A stretch of DNA of 64,000 nucleotides. Origin: Diprion similis. Taxonomy: Eukaryota; Arthropoda; Insecta; Hymenoptera; Diprionidae. The translations under genes were made by a program, and so were the position numbers. The stretch's first letter is position 1, and each line of letters opens with the position of its first letter. Below the pieces are notes generated by a model. The model ran no database searches. It worked only from the letters and a program-made list of their open reading frames with translations, and had not been told where the DNA came from. The DNA is taken from NCBI RefSeq assembly GCF_021155765.1, contig NC_060114.1, positions 6,448,001 through 6,512,000 of the forward strand, in the 5' to 3' direction. Below, piece after piece: positions 1 to 14,239 of the stretch.

Positions 1-1781
1 TTCAGCTCGCAGGCGATGGGGTGTAACTTCTGCCGGTGATTTCTCGGATGCTTTTAGAATTTGTTAATAAAAAAAGTAGGCCAATAAAGAAAAGTTTTTT
101 TGCCTGACTTGAGGTAAAAATCTTTTCCTACTTTTAAAACGATTTTTCCAAGAATCCCCGCGATTTTTGTTTATCAATCACACCTCGATATTCTGCGAAC
201 ATTCTGCGAAGTTTGAAAACGTTTTGTGGAGAAAAATAAATATCCAAAATCCCCAAAGTACTGACTGATGCGAATTTCGAAAAAAAAATCTTTTTCTTTC
301 AGATAAATTCAGCATTTGTCGGAACAATTTGAAATATTTATAAATAAATTTTTTTTTCTCAAGGAAAGCCAAAATTAAAAATTTAACAAATCAAACTAGT
401 ATCTAAAAGAAAAATAAATCGAATAAAAAGAATCACGCAAAAAAATTATTGAAAAAAAAATCTGCTGAGACTCCTTAATAGTGAGACAGAGGATTTGGAA
501 CTTTCAGGATCTTTTTTTTTTTCAACGAACATCCTACTGCGCATAAATTTTGACTCGGAATCTCAAATCTCACTAATTTAGGACGGCTAGAATGTTGAGA
601 ATCAGTTTGTAGTACCAGAATCGTCAATCTTAGGTAAGCATAATTACTTCTGTTCTCAAGTTAATTCCCTTCAAACTACGCGAGACAAATTACGCCTCGT
701 GATTCCTAACTTCTGTAATTTTCCTATAATTAGAAGTACTTTTAGGAATTCAGATTCACTTTTCGTATGAATGATGAAAAAAATTTGTTATAAACGGATA
801 AGAAGAGGGATAATAAAAATAGAAATGAAAGAGTGAATATCATCCTAAGAAATAATTACGCCGGGGAAAGAAAGAAGCCGAGAAATTGATGAAAGGCTCG
901 ATTTTGGTTGAAATCGATCGGGACGCATTAATTACATCCGAGTAACTCGATAGCTATACGCTACTAAAGCTTTCGAGCAAATGCAATCAATTAATTTGTA
1001 CTCAAGCGTAATACCGGGTGTCTCAATTAAAACTTATGCCAAGCCTTGAGCAAATTATGCTAATAATAAGAAGAAAAGAAAAAAAAACAAAAAAAAAAAA
1101 CATTCAAAGATCTTAGAAAAAGGAAAAAAACCTTAATGAAATTTTCATAACTTTATTCTCCTCTTGGCAAAAAAATTTATCGTCTCGTAGAGAAGAAAAA
1201 AAATTTCACACCTTTCAATTATATTTAAAGTAATTATTTTTCATCAACCTGTTAGTGTCCAAGTAATATCAGTGAAAGAGAAAATTTTCTACAACTGAAT
1301 AAAGGATTGTGAAAAGTTGAGGGAAATTAGAGTAAGAGACGTAAAAAAAACTTGAAAGAAAGTTATAAGAAATGAAAGAAAAACATAACGATAAGTTTCA
1401 TATCTTTTCAATCTCCTTACAAGTTCTGGGAGTTTTGAAAAGTTTGTTTAATTTCAAACACCCGCTACATTTATATATATATATATATATTCTACTTCAA
1501 AGATGCACGAGGACTACTTTAGCTTAAAGGAGAATATAGATACGTAAGGATGGATCGACTAAATGCTGCGACGAACATGAAAGAAGAGTTGATAGGGGTG
1601 GAGGATGGAAAGAAAATCTGGATCAGGATCCATGATCAACGACACGTACATAATAATACAACCCCACCTATAAACCCTAAGAAATTCAATTACAATATGA
1701 AATGAAACGCGATTTACCATCCAGCTCACGTTTTTCGCCCCCTTCTATCATTTCGCTCTTCTTTAGATACATACGATTATT
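1..1781. other. No gene seen
   Basis: AT-rich noncoding sequence with short A/T homopolymers and an AT dinucleotide run at about 1472-1490. No exon-like frame or RNA gene was recognised on either strand. Confidence 0.6.
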
Positions 1782-2466
1782 TTAAGGGGTTATATATAGA
1801 GTCTGGAGGCCGAAAAAAAAAATCGATTTTTCAAAAAAAGAAATTTGAAAAGACCTTTTAATTCATTTAAAAATTTTTTTTTTTAATTATGCAGATATTA
1901 TGGTAACTTTTGACTGTATGGGAAACATTTTTTTATTTTTCATAAAAATGATTATTTTCAAGTAGCTCAAGACTGGATCATCTGAAATCAAAAATAAAAT
2001 GGGATTGATTGGTTACGAGCTTTTCTGAGTGCTTGAATGATCGCTTTTTTTATGTTTGTGATTTTTTTTTTTTTTTTTTACAGCCAAAAATAAGCGTTTA
2101 TTTTAGTCAAGAATCAAATTCTGTTTTCAAAAGTCCACCATTTTAGAAAAAATCAAAATCCTGCGAAATGCTTTCGTCCAAAAAGCTTATAACCAATCAA
2201 TTTCATTGTATTTTTGATATCAGATGATCCAGTCATGAGCTACTTTACTCACCGCGAAATAATTTTTTTTTTTTTTTGTCGACTTCTCGGACATCGGCTA
2301 TAACTAAATTATTTATGACTACAATAACACAAAAAAATTATCATGACTTCTTGAAAACTCTATTATTCGAATGCCAAAATATTTTTAAACGAATAAATAA
2401 ACCTGTCTTTGCAAAAAATTGGTAAAATATCGTTTTTTGGACCTCTAAGTCTATAAACCCCCTTAA
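1782..2466. mobile_element. TTAA-flanked foldback element (piggyBac-type MITE)
   Basis: TTAA occurs on both sides (1782-1785 and 2463-2466). Between them the ends are inverted copies: GGGGTTATATATAGAGTCTG at the left and the reverse complement of AAGTCTATAAACCCCC at the right. Inner arms also pair, for example the block around 1955-2030 (GCTCAAGACTGGATCATCTG) with 2177-2246. There is no coding capacity. Duplicated TTAA is typical of piggyBac-superfamily insertion. Confidence 0.75.
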
Positions 2467-3262
2467 TAGTCATCTTCAGGCTCTTTCCGTTTTCTGTTTG
2501 TCGTTTTCATGCTTGTAAAATATATTTTTCATGTATTCATAAGAATTTTAGAAGCTCACATTTTTAAGCTCAAGATCTTTGCTGGTTTTCTCCTCTCATT
2601 CGATTTTTTGTTCATATAAATCAATTGTCCGAAAAACAATAAGTGAATTTTTTAACCGAAGCCTGAAAATCTTTTTGGACTAGTTGAAATTGGATTTCAA
2701 TCATTCTCACCGTGATATTACTACTTCAAATGTCTCTATTAACTTTTCTCAAAGTGATTCCTATTTTTATCCTCATTTTTATACCCGTACATCGAATGTT
2801 TTTAGACATGTTGATGATTCAGTTTTGAAACGCAACAGAATTCTTTTCAGACAGTTTCATTTTTCTGTTCTGATTCTAACTCTTTAAAATTTTTATTTGA
2901 AAAAAAAAAAAAAAAAAAAAAAAAATCGTTTGAACGCGTTTCAAAAGCCTGTAAAACACTTATGGTAGTCATAAAAATTCAATAAAAAAATTTTTCAACG
3001 TGATTTTATATATCGGACATGCAATGCCATGAATGTTTTCGAAAATTATTAATGCCTTTGGGACTGGTAAAAATCCGATAGCAAAAATCGTTCAAACATA
3101 CCGGAGAATCAGTTCATTGAAAGTTTTCAGGAGAGTTATTGGCTTATTCTTATGTTCAAGGTAATTCAGTTTCGTAAAGCTTGGCAAGGAGCTTTCGGGA
3201 CTATCAAAAAGCATTCGTTCGTCCGTAAAACGGGATTAAGAAAAATTTGCCGTTCTTCTGTG

Positions 3263-3296
<34 letters not shown>

Positions 3297-4334
3297 CACG
3301 TCGTGCCCGAGGGTTCGAAAAATAATTAATCCTTGCTTTGAAAAATCCCAAAAGCTGTCCGGACTATTCAAACTCCGGCGATGTGAACAAACCGTTCTTT
3401 CACCACCGCTCCCCCTTCCTTTTTCGTACTTCCGGTAACGGATTCCCTTCGCCTTCCGCTCCCATAAAATCTCTCGAGGGTCAATTCTGTCCCATTCTGA
3501 TTTGAGGGAGAAAAAAGGAGGCGCAGGACGACTTCCTGGGACAATATTGGCTCCATTGATGCGACAAGCTCGGTCGGCGAACAAACCGCGAATATAATAC
3601 TTCGCATGTCATATTGTGCACGGCCGTATTTCTCATATCGGTTTATTTACTGGCCTGCATCCAACGTTTGTCGAAATGTATAACACTGAACACATGCGTA
3701 CATCCCTCGTACATGTGTAGCGTATATGGTGCATTCCGAGAGGTTTCGATAAAGGTTAAAAAATGGCCATATTTTTTATGTATTCTTCCATACGTGTTTT
3801 CCGTACTTGAGGAATCTACTCAACCGACGAGCAAAAAAAAAAAAAGGATTTTTTCAAGAATTTTTTTTTTCTCACTTTTTTTTTTTTTATTTTTTTTTAT
3901 TGATTTTAATTACTTTTTATATACGAAAATTGAGGTTGAAAATTAACCTGAACTCAAAAAATCGAACGGTTTTGGATTCAGCATGGTAATGGCCTTGGAA
4001 TGAATCACAAATTTTCTGCAATTTTGATTTTAACTATATGTTTTTTTTTAAATATGACAAAAAAGAGCGGTTTTTTTCAACTCTTTCGCAAAATGACTGC
4101 CATTTTTTTAATTAAATTACCGAATCTCGGCAAACAATAGAGTTTTAATCAGAGCCAATGAAATTTATATATATGGTTTTACAAAACTCGTGGAATGCCC
4201 TATAGGCACGTTATATATTTATTTTTGTATGCCAACCGCTATCGACGATCTATGGAATTTTCACCGACGAATGCACAATTTTCATCCAATTTTCTATCCT
4301 GATGCGGTTTCCATTCCCTTTTCGTTCTTGCTAA

Positions 4335-4368
<34 letters not shown>

Positions 4369-6109
4369 CACAAAAGTAAAATAACGTCAAAAATAATAAT
4401 CTTAAAACCTGAATACATCGATTTTTTAATTACTTAAAGAAAATCTTCAAAAATCGAAATCACGCAATCTGTAAATAAAAAGAAAAATTCTTACACGAAA
4501 TTCTCGAAATTCATTGTCAAAACTGAAACTCGAAATTCCAAAAAAAATTCTATAAAACGTTTCTTTCATAGTCTTACGAAGATTTTTTTGACCAGTAAAA
4601 TATCTAACATCGTTAAAAAAAAAAAAACAAAAAAAAAATCTGTCAAATTTATGTGCGGGATTTGCGTAACGAAAAATGTGCCATTCGAATTTCTAACAAT
4701 TTTTTATTCTCTCCATTACTTTGATCGGGTAAAACGTCAACATCCGATTCTATGCATTTATATGTATACAGATGTATACAGTATGTACCAAAACTTTTCT
4801 CATTACCGGACGAACTTTACACAGATGACTACGTGCATGCAATAATATGTATCTGTTATATAAATGTGACCAGCACAGCTGCACATTCTCGAGCATTTTC
4901 ATTGATCATGTTCTGAAAAGAAAATTCTGAGAAGTAAACAATCCTCGTTTTCCTTTTTTTCAACTCTGCTTTCACTTCTTTCATCCATTCTGGCATTAAT
5001 CAAATTTACGTTTCAGCGTTGAAAATAAAATTAAATAAATAAAACTAATAACGTAAAGAATGAACAAAATGTCGTTAGTGGCTATAATTAGATTCTCTCT
5101 GTAGTAATAATAATCAGTAAAAAAAAAGTTCTTTATTTAATCAATGTATACAGAATTTTCTTATCACAATCATCAGTGAAGCTAAAGCATAATTTAAGCC
5201 GAGAGAAAAATATTCAAATGAATAAAAAAATTTCGGTGAATTAAAAAATTAGAAATCCGATTTCATTCGATCCGCGAATTGCGAGTCAAATTTCAAATTC
5301 GAGTTACCGAAAATTCTGTAATAACTTGTCTCAATCGACACTAGAATGAGAGATCTAGAAGCGAGGAAGACAGAACAGAATCTCGAGAATTTATTCAACT
5401 AGTTAATAAATAACCTGTAAATTGTTTCACTAACATTGATTACATGAAAATGGTGGAAAATAATGTCATAATTCTGGTTAAATGACGCTATAAAAATAAG
5501 AAACCCGTAAAATAGAAGAAGACAAGGAGAGAAAAGGAAAAAATTTCAGGGAAAAAAATCAAGATGAGATATAATAACGATAATGACGCGACAGGTGGAA
5601 AGGATACGGAAGAAAAGAAAAAATTTGGGGTCTCGGTGTAACGGTGAAGGGGTTTTAGCGGGTTTCCTTCCTGAATTACTACCCTCAATGCAGCAGCCGA
5701 CAGTCGCGGTATGAGTATCAGCGACGTGTGTGTACATACGTGTGCACATATGTATATACAACAAAGGGTGAAGCGCAACCGACGGGGGGTAACAAATGAT
5801 ACTTCCCTGCTGTGAGCTGTCACCCTCAGCTGCGGAGTTTCTCCGGCTTGTGTATATTTCAAGTGGATAAAAGTGGGCGTCAATTTCTATGTAAGTCTGA
5901 TTCTCGATGAAATTTGACAAGTTCGCAACAATATTTCACGATTTTTCGTTCGTCGAATGTATAAATCAGCCATTCTGTCCTGTTTATTTTTTTCCCCCTA
6001 ATTTTTTTTCGACTATCGAGTCAATTTTGAAAAAATCAACGATTTATGAATCTGGCAGAAATTCGACGTGTGTTTCGACAAGATTGGTACACGACGACCT
6101 GGTACCGTA
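2467..6109. other. No gene seen
   Basis: Noncoding AT-rich DNA with long poly(A)/poly(T) tracts. The part at about 3380-3740 is more balanced in base composition, but its short frames resemble no protein I know. A TGGAATGCC motif at 4190 recurs at 6120, 9875 and 60952. Confidence 0.55.
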
Positions 6110-6170
6110 GAATTGACATGGAATGCCCTATTTGTAGATTCGCATTGAAGTAGACATTGTCGGTTGCATC

Positions 6171-7180
6171 CGTGGTGTGAGTATACATGGTGTACCTAGG
6201 AGTGTAGCTTCTTTTTCCAAAAAAGTTTCTCTCTCGCGCTGGACTACAGTTAAGTAAGATATGTACCAACAACGGCACCAAAATACCCTAGATCGGTGGT
6301 GATTAATCGCTGTGACGTTGAACTGCGTGGGGAAAAATGAGCAGGACTTTAACTCACACCACAACTATACATGATCGCATTACTGAGCAGCCTAACGTTC
6401 GTCAGAAAAATAATTCCCTAGCAATATAGGGATTTCTTTAGACAGTTGGTACACATCTCACTTGAAGGCATTGACCTTGAAAAAAGGACGCGTCGTAGAA
6501 GTTCTAGGCACACCACGCCTAGGAGCGCAGTTTCTTTCTCTGAAAAAGTTTCTCTCTCGTGCTGGACTGGAGTTAAGTAAGATGTGTACCAACGGCACCA
6601 AAATACCCTAGATCGGTGGTGATTAATTGTTATGACGTTGAATCTGCGTGGGGAAAATGAGCGGAACTTTGAATAACTCACGTCACAACTATACATGATC
6701 GCATTACCGAGCAGGCTAACGTTCGTCAGAAAAATAATTCCCTAGCAATATAGGGATTTCTTTAGACAGTTGGTACACATCTCACTTGAAGGCATTGACC
6801 TTGAAAAAAGGACGCGTCGTAGAAGTTCTAGGCACACCACGCCTAGGAGCGCAGTTTCTTGCTCTGAAAAAGTTTCTCTCTCGTGCTGGACTGGAGTTAA
6901 GTAAGATGTGTACCAACGGCACCAAAATACCCTAGATCGGTGGTGATTAATTGTTATGACGTTGAATCTGCGTGGGGAAAAATGAGCGGAACTTTGAATA
7001 ACTCACGTCACAACTATACATGATCGCATTACCGAGCAGGCTAACGTTCGTCAGAAAAATAATTCCCTAGCAATATAGGGATTTCTTTAGAGAATCGGTG
7101 CACATCTCACTAGAAGGTTTTTACCTCGAAGAAAGGGGCGTGTCGTGTGAGTTCTAGGCACACTATGTATACTGAGACCA
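6171..7180. repeat. Tandem array of a 324-bp MITE-derived unit, about 3 units
   Basis: The same roughly 324-base unit recurs: the marker GCAATATAGGG starts at 6421, 6745 and 7070. The array starts with GGTGTGAGTATACATGG and ends with the inverted counterpart (GGCACACTATGTATACTGAG). The single element at 14240-14544 is a diverged member of the same family with both ends intact. At the internal junctions the outer tips of the inverted repeats are missing and reduced to GGCACACCACGCCTAGG. The second and third units differ from each other at only a few bases, so the expansion looks recent. Confidence 0.85.
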
Positions 7181-10100
7181 GGGTTACATAACCTGAAATT
7201 CGTTCACCTTTTCTCTTCTGTTTATTTCTTTTGCGATATTCTCTCTTTCTATTCTATCTTCATTTCCGGTTCTTCGATTCTTTGCTCTATACGTATTTAA
7301 GAAGATATAGAAACATTTGAATAACAAATATGCGCAAGGAGAATAAACTCCGACGAATTGTCTCAGTCTCATAATCCTGTTAAAGTCAAAGCCATTTCAT
7401 CAAAAAGCTTCAAGCAGTTTGCAATTTTGAATTTAGATCGTATAATTCCGTTTGCGTAACTCCGCATCAATATTTATGTATGTATAATAAATTTTGCATA
7501 CAAAACAAAGTTGAAAAGTATTTTTTAAACCCCATCACGAAATTTATGAAAATAAAGAAACAAATAATGTACGAATCAGTATTTCTTTATTTATTGTTAC
7601 CGTAAAATAATGAAAAATAACATGTCAAAATTTTCGTAAACGATTGCAATTTCTTAAACAATATACCTGAAAACAAAACAAACAAAAAAAGTTAACAAAT
7701 AAAAATAAACACAAGACAGATTTTCTTGGCACAGCGAAACGAAATGCACAATAACATAACTTTTCACAGGACCTAAATAATGTTACATAATGCCACTGCA
7801 GTTTCTTAACTGCGAGCTTGTTACATGATTCGAGTTGCAGAATATAATTCAAAGTTATATTCAGCTCACCGCTCGAGTCAAGAATTAGATAAACGAGGAA
7901 AAAGACAGACCAGCTGTTCCTTAACCCAGAAACGATTTTCAACCGCTTCTCTCTCTCTCTCATTCCGATGGTATTTTTATTAACAATTTGTTAGATTACT
8001 TGAATTAAGGTATGTTTCAATAATAACATTCAAAAAAAAAAAAGAAAAAAATGTCCGCTTCAGTTTATTCCTAATAATTGAATTTTATCCGTTAATAAAA
8101 AAAATTATGTTGGATAAATAATTAATTCGAATTTAACGTCAGCGAAGAAGTCTCTTTTCATGGTTTTTTTTTTTTTTTCTTTTTTAATTCAAATTTATAA
8201 CCCTCGCCGTGAGAAATGAAATTTTATTGAAGAAAATAAATTTTCTATATATATATATATCTGTTAAATACTCACAAATTGAAATATCTTTTCGTGCTTG
8301 TAGTTCAGAAGTTATTTTATGTGCCTAATGATTTTTTGAACACGTATTTTTTAAATAAATGCCTCATTTGTTTCTACTTCGTGAATTTATTGCCAAAAAT
8401 TGTCACCCGCTAGCAGGATGAAGAGAAAAAAGTATTTATTCATCATATAATTTAGGTTTTTTATCGGAAATTCTTCTCGGATGATGATTAAAATTTTTTT
8501 GAAAAGCGGATGAATGCAGTAGAGAAATTTTTTGCTGTCGAGGAATTCTGATGATAAGTAAATTCTGGGATAAGGTGAAAACGATAGAATTAGAATCAAG
8601 ATAAGTGAATGTGAAATTACGAATAACAGTAATTTAAAAATCTTGAATAAAATGTTGCTTCGATTTAAATTCGAACGATTCAATTATTTCTTGACTTCTT
8701 GTTTTCTTCTCTCTTCTTTCTTTTTTTTTTTTTTCTTTTTTTAATTATTACCAAAGTCGATTTCACACCCAGTTTCAATTTGATTTATCATCAAATTCGT
8801 TTACAACCTTTGAATAATAATCAAAGCATTTTTTTCGTCCAACTTCGACGCGAGTTTGGCCGAGAATAGAAACTAGAAAGATGAATATACAAGCAGGCGT
8901 ATGAATAGAAGTGTAATTTATTAAGATTATCTCGGTTTGTATAAGGCATTCCAACCTGATTCGCCTGGTATCTAACCCTGACCATGTGGAATTCAATCAT
9001 CAATGATTATTCGCATAGTTTTCTTAAAACCTGAATCAGTGTGGAGATTTTTTGAAAATTCGCTTTTACAACGCTGAAGAATTCTTTTTTGTAAGTTTGA
9101 ACAGTTAATCTTCTGAGAACAATTTGCAAAATAATCCAAAACAACGAAATTGTTCTAACGAACTAAAATTGTTCGTTAATCGCTGAAATCAACAACGATA
9201 AAGAATTTTGAGAAAATAATTATCAGAATACGAGGTAGAAGCAAAAAATTGAAAAAACGATAGTAAATTAGGAAAAAGAATCTGGGGTGGAAAAACGCAT
9301 GAATGAAATTTTATCGGAACCAACTTCCGTCGCAATATTTCACGCCTCTACATGAAATACTGCGATTTATCTTGAGGTAAAAAAAAAAAAAAAAAAAAAA
9401 AAAAAGAGACGGCATAAAGAGCGAGCGATAAATGTGTAGAAACATGTGAGGATGAGCGTAGAAAAACTGATAAGGGAAATAAAGAAAGTGAAAGAGAATA
9501 ATAAACGCGATATGTATTCTATACATTATACATGCGAATGCAAGAAATTGCCGGAACTTTGAATATAAACTGTGAGCGAAAAGTGTAGGCAATGAATTTC
9601 AAGTCTATAATGCCATTCTATTTGGAAAAAAAAAAAAATGATTTGTTTCAGGCTCATTGTCGATTGTTTTTTCAAAATTATCGCTCTCAAGTTGTGGTTA
9701 AATTTTTCACAAGAGAAGAAAAATACAATTTTATCGACCAAGCAGAATGAAAAATTTGAAAAAATTGTGAAAAATCCTGCGTCAGAAGTCAAAATTTTTA
9801 AGTGGGAACAATTGTAGAAAAAAATTGCACGCTAAATCTGAAAAGTCAAGGGTTAAACCCAGGTCGAATTGACGTGGAATGCCTCATATGCATTATTTTT
9901 ATGCAATTGTTCTCAGTGTGATATTTTTATTCATGATTTTTTATTCAAATTTCACGTCGATACATAAACGTGAATATAAAATATTGAAAATTATTGAAAA
10001 ATCTAACTTCCATGAGTAATGATTTTCATAAACTTGAGAAAAAATTTGTCAAAACTTTAGTTTGTTTTGCTCTGTAAGTAATATTATCAAATATATGAAA

Positions 10101-11171
10101 ATCGTCAAAATCGTATCACCGTCGAAAAACTCTGTTCTATTTTTGTAATCATGATGCTGCTGAACTTTGGCAAATCTTGTGAAAATATGGAAAAAAAAAA
10201 AAAAAAAAAAAAATGCGATAAACTTGTCCAATTTTCGAGTTCGCGGAACAATTATTGATCTGAAAAATATGAGTGGTGCGATATCATACGATATCGCAAT
10301 TAATTGCATTTTTTATCAGATTTATGAAATTCTGTTATCGCATTTTATGATACGCGTTTCACGGAGATTTGTAGATACATAAAATGTGAAATATATATAC
10401 GAAGCAGGGACAATTATATATCAATCTGTCAAGCGTCGTAGAATTTTTCGAGGGTTAATTTTTTTTTCCAGGAATAAAACCGGAATCAGAATAAAATTTC
10501 AATAATTTCAGTTAATCCAGCGTCAATTCTGAGCGAAATTTTACCCTGAGTTTTACCTAATTTTCTGCGTTTAGCGATATTTGAGAAAATCTCGTAGTGA
10601 AAGTGAAATCGAATTGAACTTTGTTTGATACGTAAATTATTCTGAAAGATTTCTTTGGGGAAATTTTGCCATCATTTTCATCTTTTTCATCTCTCAGCTT
10701 TCAATCCGTAAGATTAGGGAAATGAGGAAACACTTTGTGCCATGAGAAGGTAAAATAAATACGACTGAGGATTCAGCATTTATTTTCCCAATATTCTTCA
10801 AAAGCTGTTTGAAGGTACTCAAAATTGTGGTAAAAGGATGCACGATGAAAATTTGGTTACGCTTGACGGAGTTAGACGGTTCAAAAATTGAAAATTTCTT
10901 GGCAATAATCGGCTTTGATTTCCGAAATTCAAATTTAACGTAATCGTTGACATTAATTGCGAACTGAATTTTACAAGGAGCGAATGAGAAAATCAAAAAC
11001 GTGAAAATTTACAGAGTTTAAATTCATTCGAAATTCACGCTTTCCTCAAAAATGGGAAAAGAAAATCTAGTTACATTCCAAAATATTTCCTCAAATTTAT
11101 GTAACGTGGAAAAAATGACAAACTCGAATCGATAAAAAGTTAGTAAAGACGGATAAAAAATATTTAATACA

Positions 11172-11174
<3 letters not shown>

Positions 11175-11215
<41 letters not shown>
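11175..11215 (+). repeat. Poly(T) tract of 41
   Basis: This is one of the longest of many A/T homopolymers here; others are at 2900-2925 (A), 3266-3296 (T) and 59588-59621 (T). None has features of a processed gene copy next to it that I can see. Confidence 0.9.
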
Positions 11216-12068
11216 CAATATTCCAATCATTTCTGTCAAAGTATCGAAACCGCAATAATTCTCTAACTTCAGATACAAATAAATGTAACAATTGACTAAA
11301 CCTTGAAAATTACATAATTGTCAAATTTGATGAAAACCGAATTGCAAAAATCGTCGTTTATTTTCATAATTTCTACTATGAAATAAAAATTTTCACAATA
11401 ACAATATATAAATGAAGTTTCATATTAAAAATGAAAAAGTTGAGATCTCCTAGTTTGCGGAACGTCTGAATAGAAATTTTTTATACTTTTTCAAACTAAC
11501 CTTTAATTTTCTGTGCAATTTTTGTTTCCTGAAGCATTGCTGTACGGACATTACGACTAAATGGCAAATATCTATTACGCACATTCCAAGTTGTAAAATA
11601 TTACGTAAGAATAACTTTTATTTCCTCCCCCTCCCCCCCCCCCCCTCCCTTTCCCAGGATCTTTACATAATTAATGAATGGCCCCTTTAAGACAATGGAT
11701 CAATAAAAATCAATCAATAAGTTAATAAACTGTGGTTAATTATTCCTTTCGATAAATTTTTAGGGATATAACTTAAAGCGAATAAAGATCGTTAGTTGAC
11801 TGAATACGTAAAAGCGAATTGAATGAAATAGTTTTTTTCTTTCTTCCTCTGGCTTAATTCCTTCATAATTTTTTAATCCTCGTTTAGTTGTTTTTCCAGT
11901 TTCGCTTACAGTTCAGCAGCCTTACGATTCGCGAGTTGGCAGGCGAATTTACGCAGTCGTCAAAAGAAGCGAATAAACGTGAGTGTATGTGTGTTTTTCA
12001 CGAGTGTATACAAGCAGTCACGCGTCTGACTGGACGTCGATCTTACTACTCGGACTCAACTCGAGCTA

Positions 12069-12104
12069 GGATATATAAGATATACGATATACGATATACG
12101 ATAT
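12069..12104 (+). repeat. GATATAC heptamer repeat
   Basis: Four near-identical 7-base units (GATATAC) follow a TATATAAG sequence. They lie in a region that could be a promoter but has no supported gene. Confidence 0.7.
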
Positions 12105-14239
12105 ACACAGTGGGAATTGATGTAGGCATGAATGCGAGCACAGAGTTAAAGAATGAACGCGCAACAGGCAGCCGCCAACGGTTCGAGTGAAATTTTTCAA
12201 TTGTATACAGAATTGAACGATGTTGTGACGTAATGGTTGAGAGAAAAAATCGTCTCGTCGAAATTCAGCGAGAAAATTTGACGCGAGAGGCCGATTCGGT
12301 AATCGAAGTCTATTCCTCTCTATTCGAGGTAAATAATTTGTACAATTTGATGGTAATTTTTGATTTTGAGGTTAGTTTCGAGAACGATTAAAAAACAAAC
12401 GTTATTCAATGTTTGGAATAAGAAGCGGCGATGGACTGGCCATCAGCCAGCCCTTGAACTTCCTGTTTTTAAACTAAAGGTTCCAAGTTTATACAGGAAA
12501 AAAAAAGAATAACATCAGATTCGAATTTTGAACTATAGATTCAGATTCGTGATTAACGCTTTTAAAGCCCTTGGATACTATGTTATATGAAAGTATGACG
12601 ATTTTTTTTTTTTTGTTTTAAACCACCATATAGGATCCGTAATTGAAAATTTTTAAAATCTAATTCGTTTATACAGAATTTTGAGACGGTACGAATACGA
12701 AATAAAAGAAAAAAAAAAAAAAACAAGTTAATTTGAGATAAGAATAAATTGCACTCACATTTGTCGCCATGCATTCCCTCTCCGATCGGGCATAAATTCT
12801 CGTGTCGTTAGTTTATTATTTTATTTTTTTTACACACCAAAATTCGTTCAAATTAACATACAGCAGTTCCGAGACACGTGCGTTCATTAATACGTTGTCA
12901 CGCTTGTTCACACCACAAATTATATTTTTAAACATACGCCGATGTGTCGATGTAATACGTCGTTTTATTTTTTTTATTTTTTTTTATTTATTCTGCTTTT
13001 TTTTTCTCTCGTCTCACCAGCGTCACTTAACGTTAGCCAATATATGTTCAGGCCTACTTATTAATACACTTTGATTTTCATTGGGGGGGGGAGGGGGGGG
13101 GGGACTTTTTCTCGAGGTCAGGATCAACTCGTAGCGTGAATGAGGATAAACTAAAAAAAAAAATTTTAACCTTTGTCGTATTTAGATTTTTTTTTTGTTT
13201 TTCTGTTGCAATCCTTTTCACTTGTGTCTGTATATTTAGGATTTCAAGCACTCATTGTTTATCCATTTATTAGTTTTGCATTTTGAATTTATCATGTTTA
13301 CGTTTAATAAATATACGAAAATTTTAATTTTTTCAACGTCTGAGTTAATTTTTATTCACACGTATTTGGCTAACACTTTTCGGCAGTGAGAAAAATCGAG
13401 AATCGATTATAAGAATAAATTTATTGTCGTAGATTGAGGAAAGTACAATTTGTACGTTTTTTATGGACGATTTGCGAAATTTGCTAATTTGTTTCTGTAT
13501 TCGAGAATCGAGAGGGTTATAAATTTTTTGAAAATTGACATTCGTTTAACTTTTATACACCGTCTGTTATTTATTCTCTTCGTAATTTTCTCATCGCGTT
13601 AATCTTCGGTACGATTTATTGCAAGATGTCAAACCGAGTTACAAAACGTGCTCAAAACCGTCGACATGAATAAAGCGACGGAAACAAAAACGAAGAAATC
13701 TTTTCATCAATCTTGACCGGAATGAAAAAAACAGGTGAGAATAAAATTGGACGTTTTTTGCAAAAGCTATATCATACAATCAAAAATTCTAAAACGCAAA
13801 AACATTGGGATATCGATGAATAAATTTGTAACACATGAAAAGCATCGAAATTCAAAGTTCACCTGATTTCGATATCGAATTTTCATTAATCATGAATATT
13901 CGGAGCTTTTTTGATACTAGTAATTATCTCGAAATTACAATTCTCGATTTTTTCTTCTTGCTGTTAATACGTCGCAATTACCGCTGTCGTAACACGAGCA
14001 CAAGTCAATTCACGTCATAGGACGTCGCGACGCCAAGCGTCTAACGCGATCCTTGCCGTCGAGCTGCGCGGGCATGACTGAAGAGTCGGGTTTAGTGGAT
14101 TCGGCCACCGAACGGGGGTTAAATACGCGTAGCGTCAAAGCGCAGGGATAATCAGGTGCGATAGCAACAAGATACGCCCATCTCGGCCAATAACAAGGAA
14201 GAATAACATCTTCGTCTCCAGAATATTTGCCCTTTCAAG

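Larger units (their letters stand above)
7181..14231. other. No supported gene; possible promoter-like patch at 11.9-12.3 kb
   Basis: Mostly AT-rich noncoding sequence. Around 11880-12329 base composition is more balanced. There is a TATATAAG at 12070 and a possible splice donor TATTCGAG|GTAAATA at 12329, so an untranslated first exon could lie here, but no matching coding exon was found. Confidence 0.45.

Noticed and set aside
5488-5920. Two overlapping 124-131-codon minus-strand frames
   Set aside because: Low-complexity, no recognised family, no splice or promoter context; judged chance frames.
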